DNA of 64,000 nt from an uncultured Paracoccaceae bacterium (GTDB taxonomy: Bacteria > Pseudomonadota > Alphaproteobacteria > Rhodobacterales > Rhodobacteraceae), in NCBI GenBank assembly GCA_947489325.1, contig CANLDA010000008.1:103583-167582 (forward strand), read 5' to 3'. Shown here in pieces: positions 1 through 9,072 of the stretch. Under the pieces are notes generated by a model. The model did no database searches. It was not told where the DNA came from and worked only from the letters and a program-made list of their open reading frames with translations. Made by a program: the position numbers and the translations under genes. Numbering within the stretch: position 1 is the stretch's first letter; the number at the start of each line of letters is the position of its first letter.

Positions 1-1095
1 GAGGCAGGCAAGTACGACAAGCTGGAACTAACCACGCGATATGGCGCGGCGGTGCTGCCGGATATGCGTGCCATCGACATGCGCACCGAGGATTTGCCTA
101 CCAGCAGCTGGATTTCTCCAAGCCTTCAGGCCGCCGTGCGCGTGCGACTGGCCAAAGGGGAACAATCGCTCTTGTTCATCAACCGTCGTGGATACGCGCC
201 AATCACCCTGTGTCGGGCCTGTGGTCATCAGGTCGGCTGTGATCACTGCGATGCGCGCATGGTCGAGCACCGCTTTCAGAAACGCCTGATTTGCCATCAG
301 TGTGGCGAAAGCAAAGCCATGCCGGATGTTTGCCCGTCTTGCGAGGTCGCGGGAAAGATGGCCCCCGTCGGCCCCGGTGTAGAGCGTCTGGCAGAAGAGG
401 CGCAAACCCTGTTTCCTGATGCGCGCCTTGCGGTGCTGTCGTCCGATCTGTTCGGATCTGCCCGTGCGCTCAAGGAAGGGGTGCGTGCGATCGCGGATGG
501 TGGGGCAGATGTTATTATCGGCACGCAACTGGTGGCTAAGGGACATAATTTCCCGCTTCTGACGCTGGTTGGGGTCATTGACGCCGATCTTGGTTTGCAA
601 GGATCAGATCTGCGCGCCGCTGAACGCACATTTCAATTGATGCGCCAAGTGGCTGGTCGCGCTGGTCGCGCGGAACGAAAGGGGTTGGCTCTTTTGCAAA
701 GCTTTCAACCCGAACACCCGGTGATCCGCGCTATTTTGGCTGGGGACGAAGAAGGATTTTGGCGCGCCGAGGCGGCCGAACGTGAACAGGCCCGTGTTCC
801 GCCTTTTGGTCGCATGGCCGGAATTATCCTCAGTTCACCCGATTTGCAGCAGGTGTTTGATCTGGGCAATGCCTTGGCGAAAAACGACATGCCACTGCGC
901 CAAATTGGCGCGCAGGTCTTTGGCCCCGCACCTGCCCCCATCGCCCGCGTTCGGGGGCGCCATCGTGTGCGTTTGCTGGTCCGTGCTGACAAAGGTGTGC
1001 CATTACAAGCTGCCTTGAAAAAATGGGTCGGGCAATTCCGTCTGAAGGGTGATTTACGTCTTGCCGTGGATATTGATCCACAGTCGTTTTTCTGA
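1..1095 (+). CDS. priA: Primosomal protein N' (PriA helicase), C-terminal part, 5' end outside window
   Basis: The reading frame is open from base 1 and ends at TGA 1093-1095, so about 364 C-terminal residues are visible. PriA is the 3'-5' helicase that reloads the replisome at stalled forks. Visible features are the zinc-binding cysteines that interrupt the helicase core (CRACGHQVGCDHC, then CHQCGES and CPSC), a helicase motif V region (GTQLVAKGHNFP) and a motif VI region (RQVAGRAGR). The C-terminal region after them is also complete. The start codon and ATP-binding motifs lie upstream of the window. The downstream neighbour is convergent (stop at 1181), with no clear terminator between them. 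The family assignment is very secure. Confidence 0.95.
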   Translation, partial: EAGKYDKLELTTRYGAAVLPDMRAIDMRTEDLPTSSWISPSLQAAVRVRLAKGEQSLLFINRRGYAPITLCRACGHQVGCDHCDARMVEHRFQKRLICHQCGESKAMPDVCPSCEVAGKMAPVGPGVERLAEEAQTLFPDARLAVLSSDLFGSARALKEGVRAIADGGADVIIGTQLVAKGHNFPLLTLVGVIDADLGLQGSDLRAAERTFQLMRQVAGRAGRAERKGLALLQSFQPEHPVIRAILAGDEEGFWRAEAAEREQARVPPFGRMAGIILSSPDLQQVFDLGNALAKNDMPLRQIGAQVFGPAPAPIARVRGRHRVRLLVRADKGVPLQAALKKWVGQFRLKGDLRLAVDIDPQSFF

Positions 1096-1180
1096 CCGCT
1101 TTGGGGGCGAAGCAAGCGATCAGCCACGCGCGGGTAACCGCTGCTTAAAAATAGAAAAACGACTGAGCGGCGCACCCAGA

Positions 1181-3472
1181 TCATTCGGAACTGACCGAAT
1201 TTCCCCCGCTCCAGCGCGCAAGAATATCAAGCAGCGAAGACTTGTTTATTGGCTTGCTCAAGAAATCATCCATTCCGGCACTCAGACATCTTTCACGATC
1301 CGCAGGAAGCGCGTTGGCCGTCAGCGCAATAATCGGGCAATGCCGAGAGTTTGAAGCCTCCTCCACGCTCCGAATGGATTGGGTCGCTGTGATCCCATCC
1401 ATGACTGGCATCGACATATCCATAAGAATAACGTCAGGGGGCAAGGCTTTATAGCTGTCCAACGCTTCTTGACCATTTTCGACAAATGACATCGTGATGG
1501 GAGTGTTTTTCAACATCGTCTTCACAACCAACTGATTGGTTTTATTGTCTTCTGCGACAAGGACCGTCACCGGCGGAATGCCTGTCTCTTTTTCTGGGAT
1601 TGATTTAGGGGCATCATCAATGATGCGTAATGTGCCAAGTTGCAAAGACCGCCCGATGCTGCGTTTCAATAAAGCAGAACGTACCGGTTTGAGCAAAAGT
1701 TCACATTGGCCGATGGCCTTGCGTGTTTCCAGATCCAAAGACTGTTCAACAGAGGAGAGGATCACCAAAGGAAGATTTGCGTGCTGAGGTTGCTGGCGTA
1801 TGCGTTTTGCCAGATCGCGCCCGTCCATTTCGGGCATTTGATAATCCTGAATGACCAGATCGAATGTCTCTCCTTTTGCGTCCTGCTCTTTCAGTGCGGC
1901 AAGTGCTTCTGCACCCGAACAGGCCAAGGTCACATCAATTCCCCAAGTGCTCAATCGTTCGCTCAGGATGTGTCGATTGAGTTCAAGATCATCCACGACC
2001 AGGACATGTAAGCCGTGTAAATCTTCGGGCAAGTGTGGAGCAGGTTCTTCGGGAAGTGGCGTGGATTTAAGGGGGAGAGTGATCGTAAATACCGACCCTT
2101 TGTCGGCCTCTGATACAACTTTAATCTGTCCGCCCATCAGCTTAATCAGCCGCGACGAAATCGCAAGTCCCAGACCTGTGCCTTCGAATTTGCGGGTGGC
2201 GGCGGAATCGACCTGTTCAAACTCGCTGAAAATCTTGTCGATCTGATCCTCGGGAATGCCGATGCCCGTGTCCGTGACCTTGATGGTCACTTGTGTGGTG
2301 TCCCCAATGGTTTCACCGCTGACATCCATGTAGACAAAACCATCCAGTGTAAATTTTACCGCGTTTCCTGCGATATTGGTGATAATCTGACGGATGCGCC
2401 CCACGTCGCCAACAAACCCTATGGGCAACGACGGATCATAGCGAAGCGTGATTTCTACACCTTTCTCCGCAGCCTTTGGCGACAGCAAGGTCACGATATC
2501 TTCAAATGCTGTTTGCATGTTGAACGGGGCGGGCTCAATTTCAAGCTTTCCCGCCTCGATCTTGGAAAAGTTCAGAATGTCGTTGATGATTGTTAACAAG
2601 GCCGCGCCGGATTTGGAAATCGTTTCGGCATAGGTTTTCTGATCATCGTTCAAGTTGGTTTCCAGCAAAAGCTCGGCCATCCCAATGACGCCGTTCATTG
2701 GGGTGCGAATTTCATGGCTCATGTTGGCCAGAAATTCGGATTTGGATTGATTTGCGATGTCTGCGTTCTTTTTGGCCTCTTCCAGCGCGGTCTCTCGCTC
2801 GTCCCGCATGGAAAATGTGTCTTCCAGCACACCAACCGAAAAATCCAGTGCCCCAAGCTCACGTGAAATATACCACGGCAGAGGATAGGCGTTGGTGCGC
2901 AGGCCCAAAATTGCGTTGGACATGCGTTCGTGGATGCGATGCAGCGGCCGCATGGCAAGGATATTGAACAACAGCAGCAAAAGCATCGACAAAGAGGCGA
3001 CGGCTGCAAGTGTGGTGATACGGGCTTGGCGTACGTTGTCGCTGATCAAAATGCGACCTTCGCGTGTGGACCATTCGACCACCATTTTTCCAAATTGTTC
3101 GCCATCAAATGTGATGTCGCGCTCAAAAACCTCTACCTCATCGGCATCGCGCAAGATAGACGAGCGTGCTTGCGCAAGCAGGCGATCACCATACCCGTGA
3201 AGCTGAATAGAAAGCAGTTTTGAATTGCGATCAATCGCCTCTTGCATGGCGCTTTCAAGAACGGGCGTATCCTCGACGATAATGGCTTCAAGCATCAATC
3301 CGCTGAGCAAAGAAACCGTAAGGCTGGCTTGCTCCATCAATTGTGTGTTCAGGCGTTTTGCTTCTGTTCTGCGCTCATATTCTCCGACAAGAAGGGCCAC
3401 CAACGTGGCGGCCACAATCATGGAGATGATGATTTGCAGGCTAATCCCGGTCCGTTTTTGGGCCATGTTCAT
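1181..3472 (-). CDS. Hybrid sensor histidine kinase with two receiver domains
   Basis: A 763-residue membrane sensor kinase. An N-terminal transmembrane helix (about 10-29) is followed by an extracytoplasmic sensor region of about 120 residues and a second helix (about 154-173). A linker leads to the HisKA domain with phospho-acceptor H253 (in [11 protein letters not shown]). The HATPase domain has the N box near 366-372, DTGIG at 401 and GTGLGL at 431. Two receiver domains follow, with phospho-acceptors D543 (IQDYQMP) and D685 (LMDMSMP). No C-terminal HPt domain is present, so an external phosphotransfer partner is needed. It lies 14 bases downstream of the PhnD-like gene on the same strand, so the two are probably cotranscribed and the binding protein may present a ligand to the sensor region. 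No response regulator with a DNA-binding domain lies nearby. Confidence 0.9.
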   Translation of the reverse strand: MNMAQKRTGISLQIIISMIVAATLVALLVGEYERRTEAKRLNTQLMEQASLTVSLLSGLMLEAIIVEDTPVLESAMQEAIDRNSKLLSIQLHGYGDRLLAQARSSILRDADEVEVFERDITFDGEQFGKMVVEWSTREGRILISDNVRQARITTLAAVASLSMLLLLLFNILAMRPLHRIHERMSNAILGLRTNAYPLPWYISRELGALDFSVGVLEDTFSMRDERETALEEAKKNADIANQSKSEFLANMSHEIRTPMNGVIGMAELLLETNLNDDQKTYAETISKSGAALLTIINDILNFSKIEAGKLEIEPAPFNMQTAFEDIVTLLSPKAAEKGVEITLRYDPSLPIGFVGDVGRIRQIITNIAGNAVKFTLDGFVYMDVSGETIGDTTQVTIKVTDTGIGIPEDQIDKIFSEFEQVDSAATRKFEGTGLGLAISSRLIKLMGGQIKVVSEADKGSVFTITLPLKSTPLPEEPAPHLPEDLHGLHVLVVDDLELNRHILSERLSTWGIDVTLACSGAEALAALKEQDAKGETFDLVIQDYQMPEMDGRDLAKRIRQQPQHANLPLVILSSVEQSLDLETRKAIGQCELLLKPVRSALLKRSIGRSLQLGTLRIIDDAPKSIPEKETGIPPVTVLVAEDNKTNQLVVKTMLKNTPITMSFVENGQEALDSYKALPPDVILMDMSMPVMDGITATQSIRSVEEASNSRHCPIIALTANALPADRERCLSAGMDDFLSKPINKSSLLDILARWSGGNSVSSE

Positions 3473-3486
3473 GCTTTCTCTGAGCT

Positions 3487-4398
3487 TTAGAATTGAACAC
3501 TTTTCTGCATGGCGTCTCTGATGAAGTCATAATCTTCATCGGCCCCCTCTAAAAAGCCGTTCTTTGAAATTTTCTGAACGATTTCAAAGTTCTCAGAGGA
3601 CAACATAACCTCGCGCATGGCGGAAAGGACGCGCGGGGAAACATTTGGGTGGGCCAGCCAGGGCTTGGTCACATTGTCAAATTTCTTAAGGGCACGTATC
3701 GGCACACCTTTCTTAACAAGCTTTTTGAAGGTGCTCTCCTTCAACGCCCCTGCTGCATATTTGCCACTGCCCACGGCTTCGCCCACCAGATCATGGCGTC
3801 CCAGATAATCGAAATTGGAGAGATCCTCTGCGGAAACTCCGGCTTCTAACAGTTCAGCCTGGGCCAGATACCGGCCGATGGTCGACAACTCATCGCCAAA
3901 GGCAAAGCTCTGTCCCTCCAGCTCAGAAAGTGATTGAAAATCGCTATCGGCATGCACGGCGATCACACCTTTGAATCGTTTCATACCTTTGCGCGATTCC
4001 ATGGTAATGATCTGAATATCGGGATTGCTGTCTTTGACTGCGATATATGATGCCGGACCAAATCGGGCAAAGTCGACCTCGCCTGACGCAAGTTGGTCGA
4101 TACCTTCCTGATACTCCTTGGCGATCTTCATTCGAATGATCACAGGCTCATTCAGCTGATTAGACATACGTTCGGCGAGAAAATTCAAAAACGGCTTGTA
4201 CTTTCGAACTGTCGCGGTGGGTTTATCCGCGGCATAGGTGCCAAATGTCAGAGTGACATCGGCAAAGGTCAGGGACGGAAGCATCAGGAACGCAACAAAA
4301 ATACCAAGAAAAAAACGTGATACCACCGATCCCACAGGTGCATTGGGCCGAACGGCCAAACGCGTAACAACACCTTTGAAGGATCGTTTCATAGTCAC
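3487..4398 (-). CDS. PhnD-like phosphate/phosphonate-family periplasmic binding protein
   Basis: A 303-residue secreted binding protein of the family that includes PhnD (phosphonate) and PtxB (phosphite). A long N-terminal region ends in a hydrophobic stretch and a likely cleavage near LTFA-DV (about residue 46). The mature part begins [20 protein letters not shown], a typical start for this family, and contains [15 protein letters not shown], which resembles the family's ligand-binding region. No permease or ATPase gene accompanies it. Instead it is the first gene of a two-gene operon with a hybrid histidine kinase, which favours a sensory rather than a transport role. Its ligand cannot be deduced. 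An upstream M or the downstream MKRS could be the actual start. Confidence 0.85.
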   Translation of the reverse strand: MTMKRSFKGVVTRLAVRPNAPVGSVVSRFFLGIFVAFLMLPSLTFADVTLTFGTYAADKPTATVRKYKPFLNFLAERMSNQLNEPVIIRMKIAKEYQEGIDQLASGEVDFARFGPASYIAVKDSNPDIQIITMESRKGMKRFKGVIAVHADSDFQSLSELEGQSFAFGDELSTIGRYLAQAELLEAGVSAEDLSNFDYLGRHDLVGEAVGSGKYAAGALKESTFKKLVKKGVPIRALKKFDNVTKPWLAHPNVSPRVLSAMREVMLSSENFEIVQKISKNGFLEGADEDYDFIRDAMQKSVQF

Positions 4399-4558
4399 AC
4401 TCCTTATTTGTGATCAACGTGATCGTGGCGTCGGAATTCGTCCATTGAGGACATCGACCCTTAGAAGTGTTGCGCTCTGCTTCGAAATAAATGGTTAACT
4501 GTGCCCCATACTATTGCAGACAATTTGTCACAAAAGGTCAGCGGACTATCCTAAAGTA

Positions 4559-4596
4559 TTAACCAATTGTTCAAATTCTAATCAAATTAACCAATA
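4559..4596. promoter_or_regulatory. Direct repeat ATTAACCAAT x2 in divergent promoter region
   Basis: The 243-base AT-rich gap between the divergent binding-protein gene (start 4398) and the fusion-protein gene (start 4642) holds two exact copies of ATTAACCAAT at 4559-4568 and 4587-4596, 28 bases apart. A TAACGTTA palindrome lies just downstream, around 4600. Spaced direct repeats of this kind are usual for response-regulator binding. The site and its regulator are inferred. The region holds no recognisable gene. Confidence 0.4.
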
Positions 4597-4641
4597 CTTA
4601 ACGTTAATGTTGAGAGATGCGCCCCTTAAATCTCCCTATGG

Positions 4642-7600
4642 ATGAATAAAATGACCTCAGGCATCTCTTTGTTTTCACGGTATGGTTTCGTGTTTTTCGG
4701 TCTGTTAATGATCACTGTTTTTGGCTTTGCGCCCAGCAATGCCCATGCGATTCCATCACCTGAATTGGTGATTGGTTCGGTCTCGTCTCTTGCGCAGGTT
4801 TTCGCCGTTTGGGTGGCCTTGATTTCAGGAGCAGGGGCAATGATTGCCCGTCGTCTGGGGTTTAAGCCTGGCCAAAAACACAAAAACGGACGCTATCCTG
4901 TGCGCCTGATTCTTGGGCTTGTGGCGGCAGCGGTTGTTCTGGCCGGATTGAATTATTGGCAATACAGTACGACAAAATTGGCTGAACGTGCGCATCTAGA
5001 GGCCACATTGGTGCGCCCGGCGCAATTTGATGGCTCTAAGATCAAAGACGACACCCTGAAAGAGACCAGCTTTTCCAAGCAAACCAACAGCCCACTGGCA
5101 ATCACCACCGACGAGGCAGCAGAACGGCTTGCCCAAGGGGATACCCTGTTTTTTGACATCCGCGAAACTGGCGAAAATGCGATGGGAACATTGCCGGGGG
5201 CAACACATGTGCGCTTCCCTGATTTTCTGCAATCCAATGTGGCAACGCAGGGCAAACAGGTGGTTTTGTTCTGTCACAACGGCAACCGTAGCTCCGAAAC
5301 CTGTGCAGAGCTGGCCAAGCGCGGAATTGACTGTCGCTTTATCGCAGGAGGCATTGAAAAATGGATCGTCGAGGGGCGGAATTTCAGTGATGTGGATGTG
5401 AAAACCCTGTCGGATTTGCGAGCTTTGCCAGATTATCCGAATTCTTCAACCTTGCTTGGCACCAATGATTTTAAAGAGTTGTTCACCACTGAAGATTTGC
5501 AAATCGTGGACACGCGCTATCCCGGCGATTTTGACAGCGGGCATCTGCCCGGCGCGATCAATATCCCGATCCGCGCCCTGCCCACCGCGGAGTTGAAAGA
5601 GCGCATCGCCGCCTTGCAAGACAAGCCAACGATTGCGGCCTGCTATGATCGACGCAGTTGTTTCATGGCGCAGGTTCTGGGGTTGGAATTGACGCAAGCC
5701 GGTATTGATTTTCAGGGACGTTACACGACGCCATGGGAATATTTTGTGGCCCCTGCGCCCAAGCCGCACGTGCAGGAATGGCTGGCCGACCAACAAACCG
5801 GGCTGTGGGATCAGGCGATCTCACTTTTGGCAGCCGCGCTGGTGTGGATTGATGGCAAGGCGGGTATTTTGGTGGGGCTTTTGGGCTTGTCGCTGCTGTC
5901 GCGCGTGCTGGTTCTGCCGATAGCGTTGAAATCAGAACGTGATCAGATTCTGTCTGCCCAACATGCGGATGAATTGGCCGAAATCAAACAGCGCCTGAAA
6001 GACGATCCCACCCGCAAAGCCCGTGCCATGCAGGCGTTTTATGCCCGGTATGGCATGACACCGATGCGCAATATGGCGGCATTGCTGTTTTTACCGGTGA
6101 TGATGCTGGGCCTGAGTGCCACACAAGAGGCCAGCACGCAGATTGCGGCGTCCTTCTTGTGGGTGGCTGATCTTGGCTTGCCCGATCCGACCTATCTGTT
6201 GCCTGTGATTTTTGCCTCCTTGGCAGGGGTTTACCTGTGTTGGGCTGTGGCAAAGACGCGTAAACAGGCGTTGATTTGGTGCGGTTTAGGCGTGCCTGCC
6301 TTGTTGACGATGGTTGTCGGCCTTAGTGCCGCGGGTAATGTATACCTATGTATCAGTTTGGCGCTTTTGTTGGTGCAACGCGCCTATGTCGTGGGCATGT
6401 TCGGGGGGATTTCCAAAGGCGCGCACCGTCTGTTCAATCGCCTGTCAGAGCGTAAACGCGTGCAAGGGGTCTATGCCTTACGTGAAACCAATCATCTGAC
6501 CAACAGTGGCAACAAATCCTATCGACTGTCAGTGCTGCGCAACGCGGGTCTCCCTGTGCCCGATGGTGTGGTGCTGCGCTCTGATGGGATTGCTGCCTAT
6601 CGCCTGATGGGGGGGGCACAGAAAACCCGCCTTGCCAAGGATATTTGGCAGATGATTGGCTGTCGCCCTTGTGCGGTGCGCAGCTCTGCCAGCAATGAAG
6701 ATGGCGCAGATCAGAGCTTTGCCGGTGTCTTTGACAGTATGCTTGACGTACACGAAAACGGCATGCGCGATGCGTTGGATGCTGTCGTGGCTTCTTTCAC
6801 CTCTGAACGCGCGGCCAGCTATGAGGCGGCAGAGGGGCAGGGGGATATGGGCAATATCCTTGTGCAGGTGATGATTGATGCCGAATATGCCGGGGTTCTG
6901 TTCACTCAGGACCCTCAGGCACCGGGTCTGATCATGGCAGAGGTGGTCAATGGCTGTGGCGAAGATCTTGTGTCTGGTCGTGTCACACCACACAGCCTGC
7001 GCTTTGGCCGATATACCCATACCGCCCATCCTGACAACCCGGATGCGGGTCTGGACATTGCGCCGCTTTTGGCCATGGGTCAGCAGATCGAGGACATCTT
7101 TGGCGCGCCGCAAGATATCGAATGGGCCTATGCCAAGGGGCAGTTTTATATCGTGCAAAGTCGCGACATCACCACCTTGCACAAAGGATCAGGGCCACAG
7201 GTGCTGCGCGCGACGCAATGGGGGAAGGTGTTGGAGCGTTTTGCTGATATGCCTGCGGATGAGGTTGTTCTGGAGCAGGATGAAATGTCCGAGGTTCTTC
7301 CCCAACCCACGCCGCTGTCGTTCTCTCTGATGGGGCGTTTGTGGGCGCCGGGTGGCAGCGTTGATCTGGCTTGTCGTCAGTTGGGCGTGCCTTATGGTCT
7401 GCCCGAAGGCCCCTATGGTCATCTCGTGCGCCTGTTTGGCCGCACCTATGTGGATCGTCGTCTCAAGGATGCGATGGCCTTGCAACTGAGTGCCTCAAAG
7501 GCCAAGCAGTTGCGCAAGCAGATGCTGCCAACCCTGACCCGGTTCCGCGAAGAGGTTATTCCAACGCTGAACCATGATTTGGCCCTGTGGCAAGCGGTGG

Positions 7601-8700
7601 ATTTCGCAGCGTTGCCCACGTGGCGCGTTCTGGAAAGCATCCAGACCTTGCAGGATATGTTGGTCAAAGACGTCTATGTCGAGGCGGAAAAGATCAACAT
7701 TTTGGCCGGGTTCGCCCAGAAAGAGGCCGAAGGCATCATGCAAAACGATCCAGAGGCGCAGGCCCGGATGATGCACGCCAATATGCCTCATGCCCCTTCA
7801 AGCCTAATTGCGCAATGTGCGGCATTCCCGGCGGATGAACAGCGTGATGAGGCCTTGCGTGTGATGGGGCATCGGTCGATCTTTGATTATGAACTCAGCG
7901 CGCCAAGCTATGGCGAAGCGCCCGATCTTCTCTGGCCTTTGCTAGAAGCATCAGAACCTAGCGACATCTGTGGCCTGCCAGTCTTTGCAGAGCTGCAGAA
8001 CGATCCGGTTGGCATTGCCATTGCTTATCAGGACATGAAGGAGCAGGCCAAACACGAGGCCCTACGCATCGTGGCCTTGATCCGACGTGCGCTTGTGGCA
8101 CTGGGCGCAATCTCTGGTTTGGATGATCTGGTGTTTCAATTGGAACTGGATGAGCTGCAGGGCTTGGATCAAGCCAACGTGGATGCGTTGCGTACCATCG
8201 CACAAGAACGGCAAGACAACGACAAGGCCATCCGAAAATTCGCCCCGGATGCAGTGTCTTTAACTTTGTCGGATTGCGAAATCCTGTCCGGTACTGCCCC
8301 AGTTACAAATACCGGCGATTCCGACGATATGGGAGGCACCTGCGTGGCTGGCAGCCGCGAGGCCAAAGGCCGGGTGTTCCGGGTCGAGGACAGCATGTCC
8401 ACCGATGCGGGACAGTTTGAATGGTTCCAGGATGGCGACATTCTTGTATGTCGCATGGTCAACCCGGCGTGGCTGCCTGTTGTGCAACGCGCAGGCGCGG
8501 TCCTCAGCGAAGTGGGCGGATTCCTCAGCCATATGGCGATTGTCGCGCGCGAAAAGGACGTGACGATGTTGGTCGGTTGTAAGGGGCTTGGCAATCTGGA
8601 AACAGGTGATGTGCTGTATGTTGGGTTGGACGGGTCTATCCAACAAGACAGTCTTCAAAAAGACATTGCACCAAACAAAGCCGCGGTCAACGTGGCCTAA
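4642..8700 (+). CDS. Membrane fusion protein: two rhodanese domains + YidC/Oxa1-like domain + PEP-synthase/rifampin-phosphotransferase-like dikinase
   Basis: A single uninterrupted 1352-residue frame. Three hydrophobic segments lie at about 14-36, 48-69 and 90-107. Rhodanese domain 1 spans about 154-245, with active-site loop CHNGNRSS (C211). Rhodanese domain 2 spans about 274-355, with a one-residue-shorter loop CYDRRS (C334). A YidC/Oxa1-like region (about 387-590) has five hydrophobic segments, a conserved-type groove arginine R421 (LLSRVLVLPIAL) and a charged cytoplasmic hairpin. A pyruvate-phosphate-dikinase ATP-binding domain follows (about 624-846; CAVRSSASNEDG, DPQAP, IVQSRDIT). Next is a helical middle region with EVLPQPTPLSFSL, resembling rifampin phosphotransferase. 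A swivelling phosphohistidine domain ends the protein (about 1264-1327; GGFLSHMAIVARE, H1297). The PEP-binding barrel of true PEP synthase is absent. Topology places the rhodaneses in the periplasm and the dikinase in the cytosol. The substrate is unknown. The start could also be ATG 4651. Confidence 0.88.
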   Translation: MNKMTSGISLFSRYGFVFFGLLMITVFGFAPSNAHAIPSPELVIGSVSSLAQVFAVWVALISGAGAMIARRLGFKPGQKHKNGRYPVRLILGLVAAAVVLAGLNYWQYSTTKLAERAHLEATLVRPAQFDGSKIKDDTLKETSFSKQTNSPLAITTDEAAERLAQGDTLFFDIRETGENAMGTLPGATHVRFPDFLQSNVATQGKQVVLFCHNGNRSSETCAELAKRGIDCRFIAGGIEKWIVEGRNFSDVDVKTLSDLRALPDYPNSSTLLGTNDFKELFTTEDLQIVDTRYPGDFDSGHLPGAINIPIRALPTAELKERIAALQDKPTIAACYDRRSCFMAQVLGLELTQAGIDFQGRYTTPWEYFVAPAPKPHVQEWLADQQTGLWDQAISLLAAALVWIDGKAGILVGLLGLSLLSRVLVLPIALKSERDQILSAQHADELAEIKQRLKDDPTRKARAMQAFYARYGMTPMRNMAALLFLPVMMLGLSATQEASTQIAASFLWVADLGLPDPTYLLPVIFASLAGVYLCWAVAKTRKQALIWCGLGVPALLTMVVGLSAAGNVYLCISLALLLVQRAYVVGMFGGISKGAHRLFNRLSERKRVQGVYALRETNHLTNSGNKSYRLSVLRNAGLPVPDGVVLRSDGIAAYRLMGGAQKTRLAKDIWQMIGCRPCAVRSSASNEDGADQSFAGVFDSMLDVHENGMRDALDAVVASFTSERAASYEAAEGQGDMGNILVQVMIDAEYAGVLFTQDPQAPGLIMAEVVNGCGEDLVSGRVTPHSLRFGRYTHTAHPDNPDAGLDIAPLLAMGQQIEDIFGAPQDIEWAYAKGQFYIVQSRDITTLHKGSGPQVLRATQWGKVLERFADMPADEVVLEQDEMSEVLPQPTPLSFSLMGRLWAPGGSVDLACRQLGVPYGLPEGPYGHLVRLFGRTYVDRRLKDAMALQLSASKAKQLRKQMLPTLTRFREEVIPTLNHDLALWQAVDFAALPTWRVLESIQTLQDMLVKDVYVEAEKINILAGFAQKEAEGIMQNDPEAQARMMHANMPHAPSSLIAQCAAFPADEQRDEALRVMGHRSIFDYELSAPSYGEAPDLLWPLLEASEPSDICGLPVFAELQNDPVGIAIAYQDMKEQAKHEALRIVALIRRALVALGAISGLDDLVFQLELDELQGLDQANVDALRTIAQERQDNDKAIRKFAPDAVSLTLSDCEILSGTAPVTNTGDSDDMGGTCVAGSREAKGRVFRVEDSMSTDAGQFEWFQDGDILVCRMVNPAWLPVVQRAGAVLSEVGGFLSHMAIVAREKDVTMLVGCKGLGNLETGDVLYVGLDGSIQQDSLQKDIAPNKAAVNVA

Positions 8701-8707
8701 AACAAAG

Positions 8708-8742
8708 GACCAGATGCCCGCGCGGGCATCTGGTCGCCTTTT
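8708..8742 (+). terminator. Rho-independent terminator after the fusion gene
   Basis: A perfect 28-base palindrome (8708-8735, arms GACCAGATGCCCGC and its complement) starts 8 bases after the stop codon and is followed by GCCTTTT. The strong stem and T run fit an intrinsic terminator, and the symmetry could also let it work on the other strand. Confidence 0.8.
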
Positions 8743-8843
8743 CGATGATGAAACGTGTAAAGATTTTCCGCCGATTATCTCGTTTGTTTGCCTGCCTAGG
8801 CTTGACCTTCAAAAAGCTTTGAAATATCAGACCACTCAGTTAC

Positions 8844-8917
8844 GCGGGCGTTGTGTAATGGTAAGACCTCAGCCTTCCAAGCTGATGATACGGGTTCGAT
8901 TCCCGTCGCCCGCTCCA
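8844..8917 (+). tRNA. tRNA-Gly (anticodon TCC)
   Basis: A full cloverleaf can be drawn. The acceptor stem is GCGGGCG paired with CGCCCGC, the anticodon stem TCAGC pairs with GCTGA around loop CTTCCAA (anticodon TCC), and the T arm has GGTTCGATTCC. A CCA end is encoded at 8915-8917. It decodes GGA/GGG glycine codons and sits alone between two protein genes. Confidence 0.95.
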
Positions 8918-9072
8918 ACACTCCCCCTTTCATATCCGCAGTTATTCATCTGCTCTTGGAATGTCGGAGTACATGCTGTTTTCCCTTGTTTTCATGGGTT
9001 TGATCTATGGCTCTTGACCCTAGCGGCGCATAGGGTCAGTAACGGGATGAAAATCGACGAAAAGGACGCGAC

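Noticed and set aside
4642..8700. The large fusion as a true PEP synthase or as a functional YidC insertase
   Set aside because: The C-terminal PEP-binding barrel is missing. The YidC-like part is embedded between other domains, which makes general insertase work unlikely.
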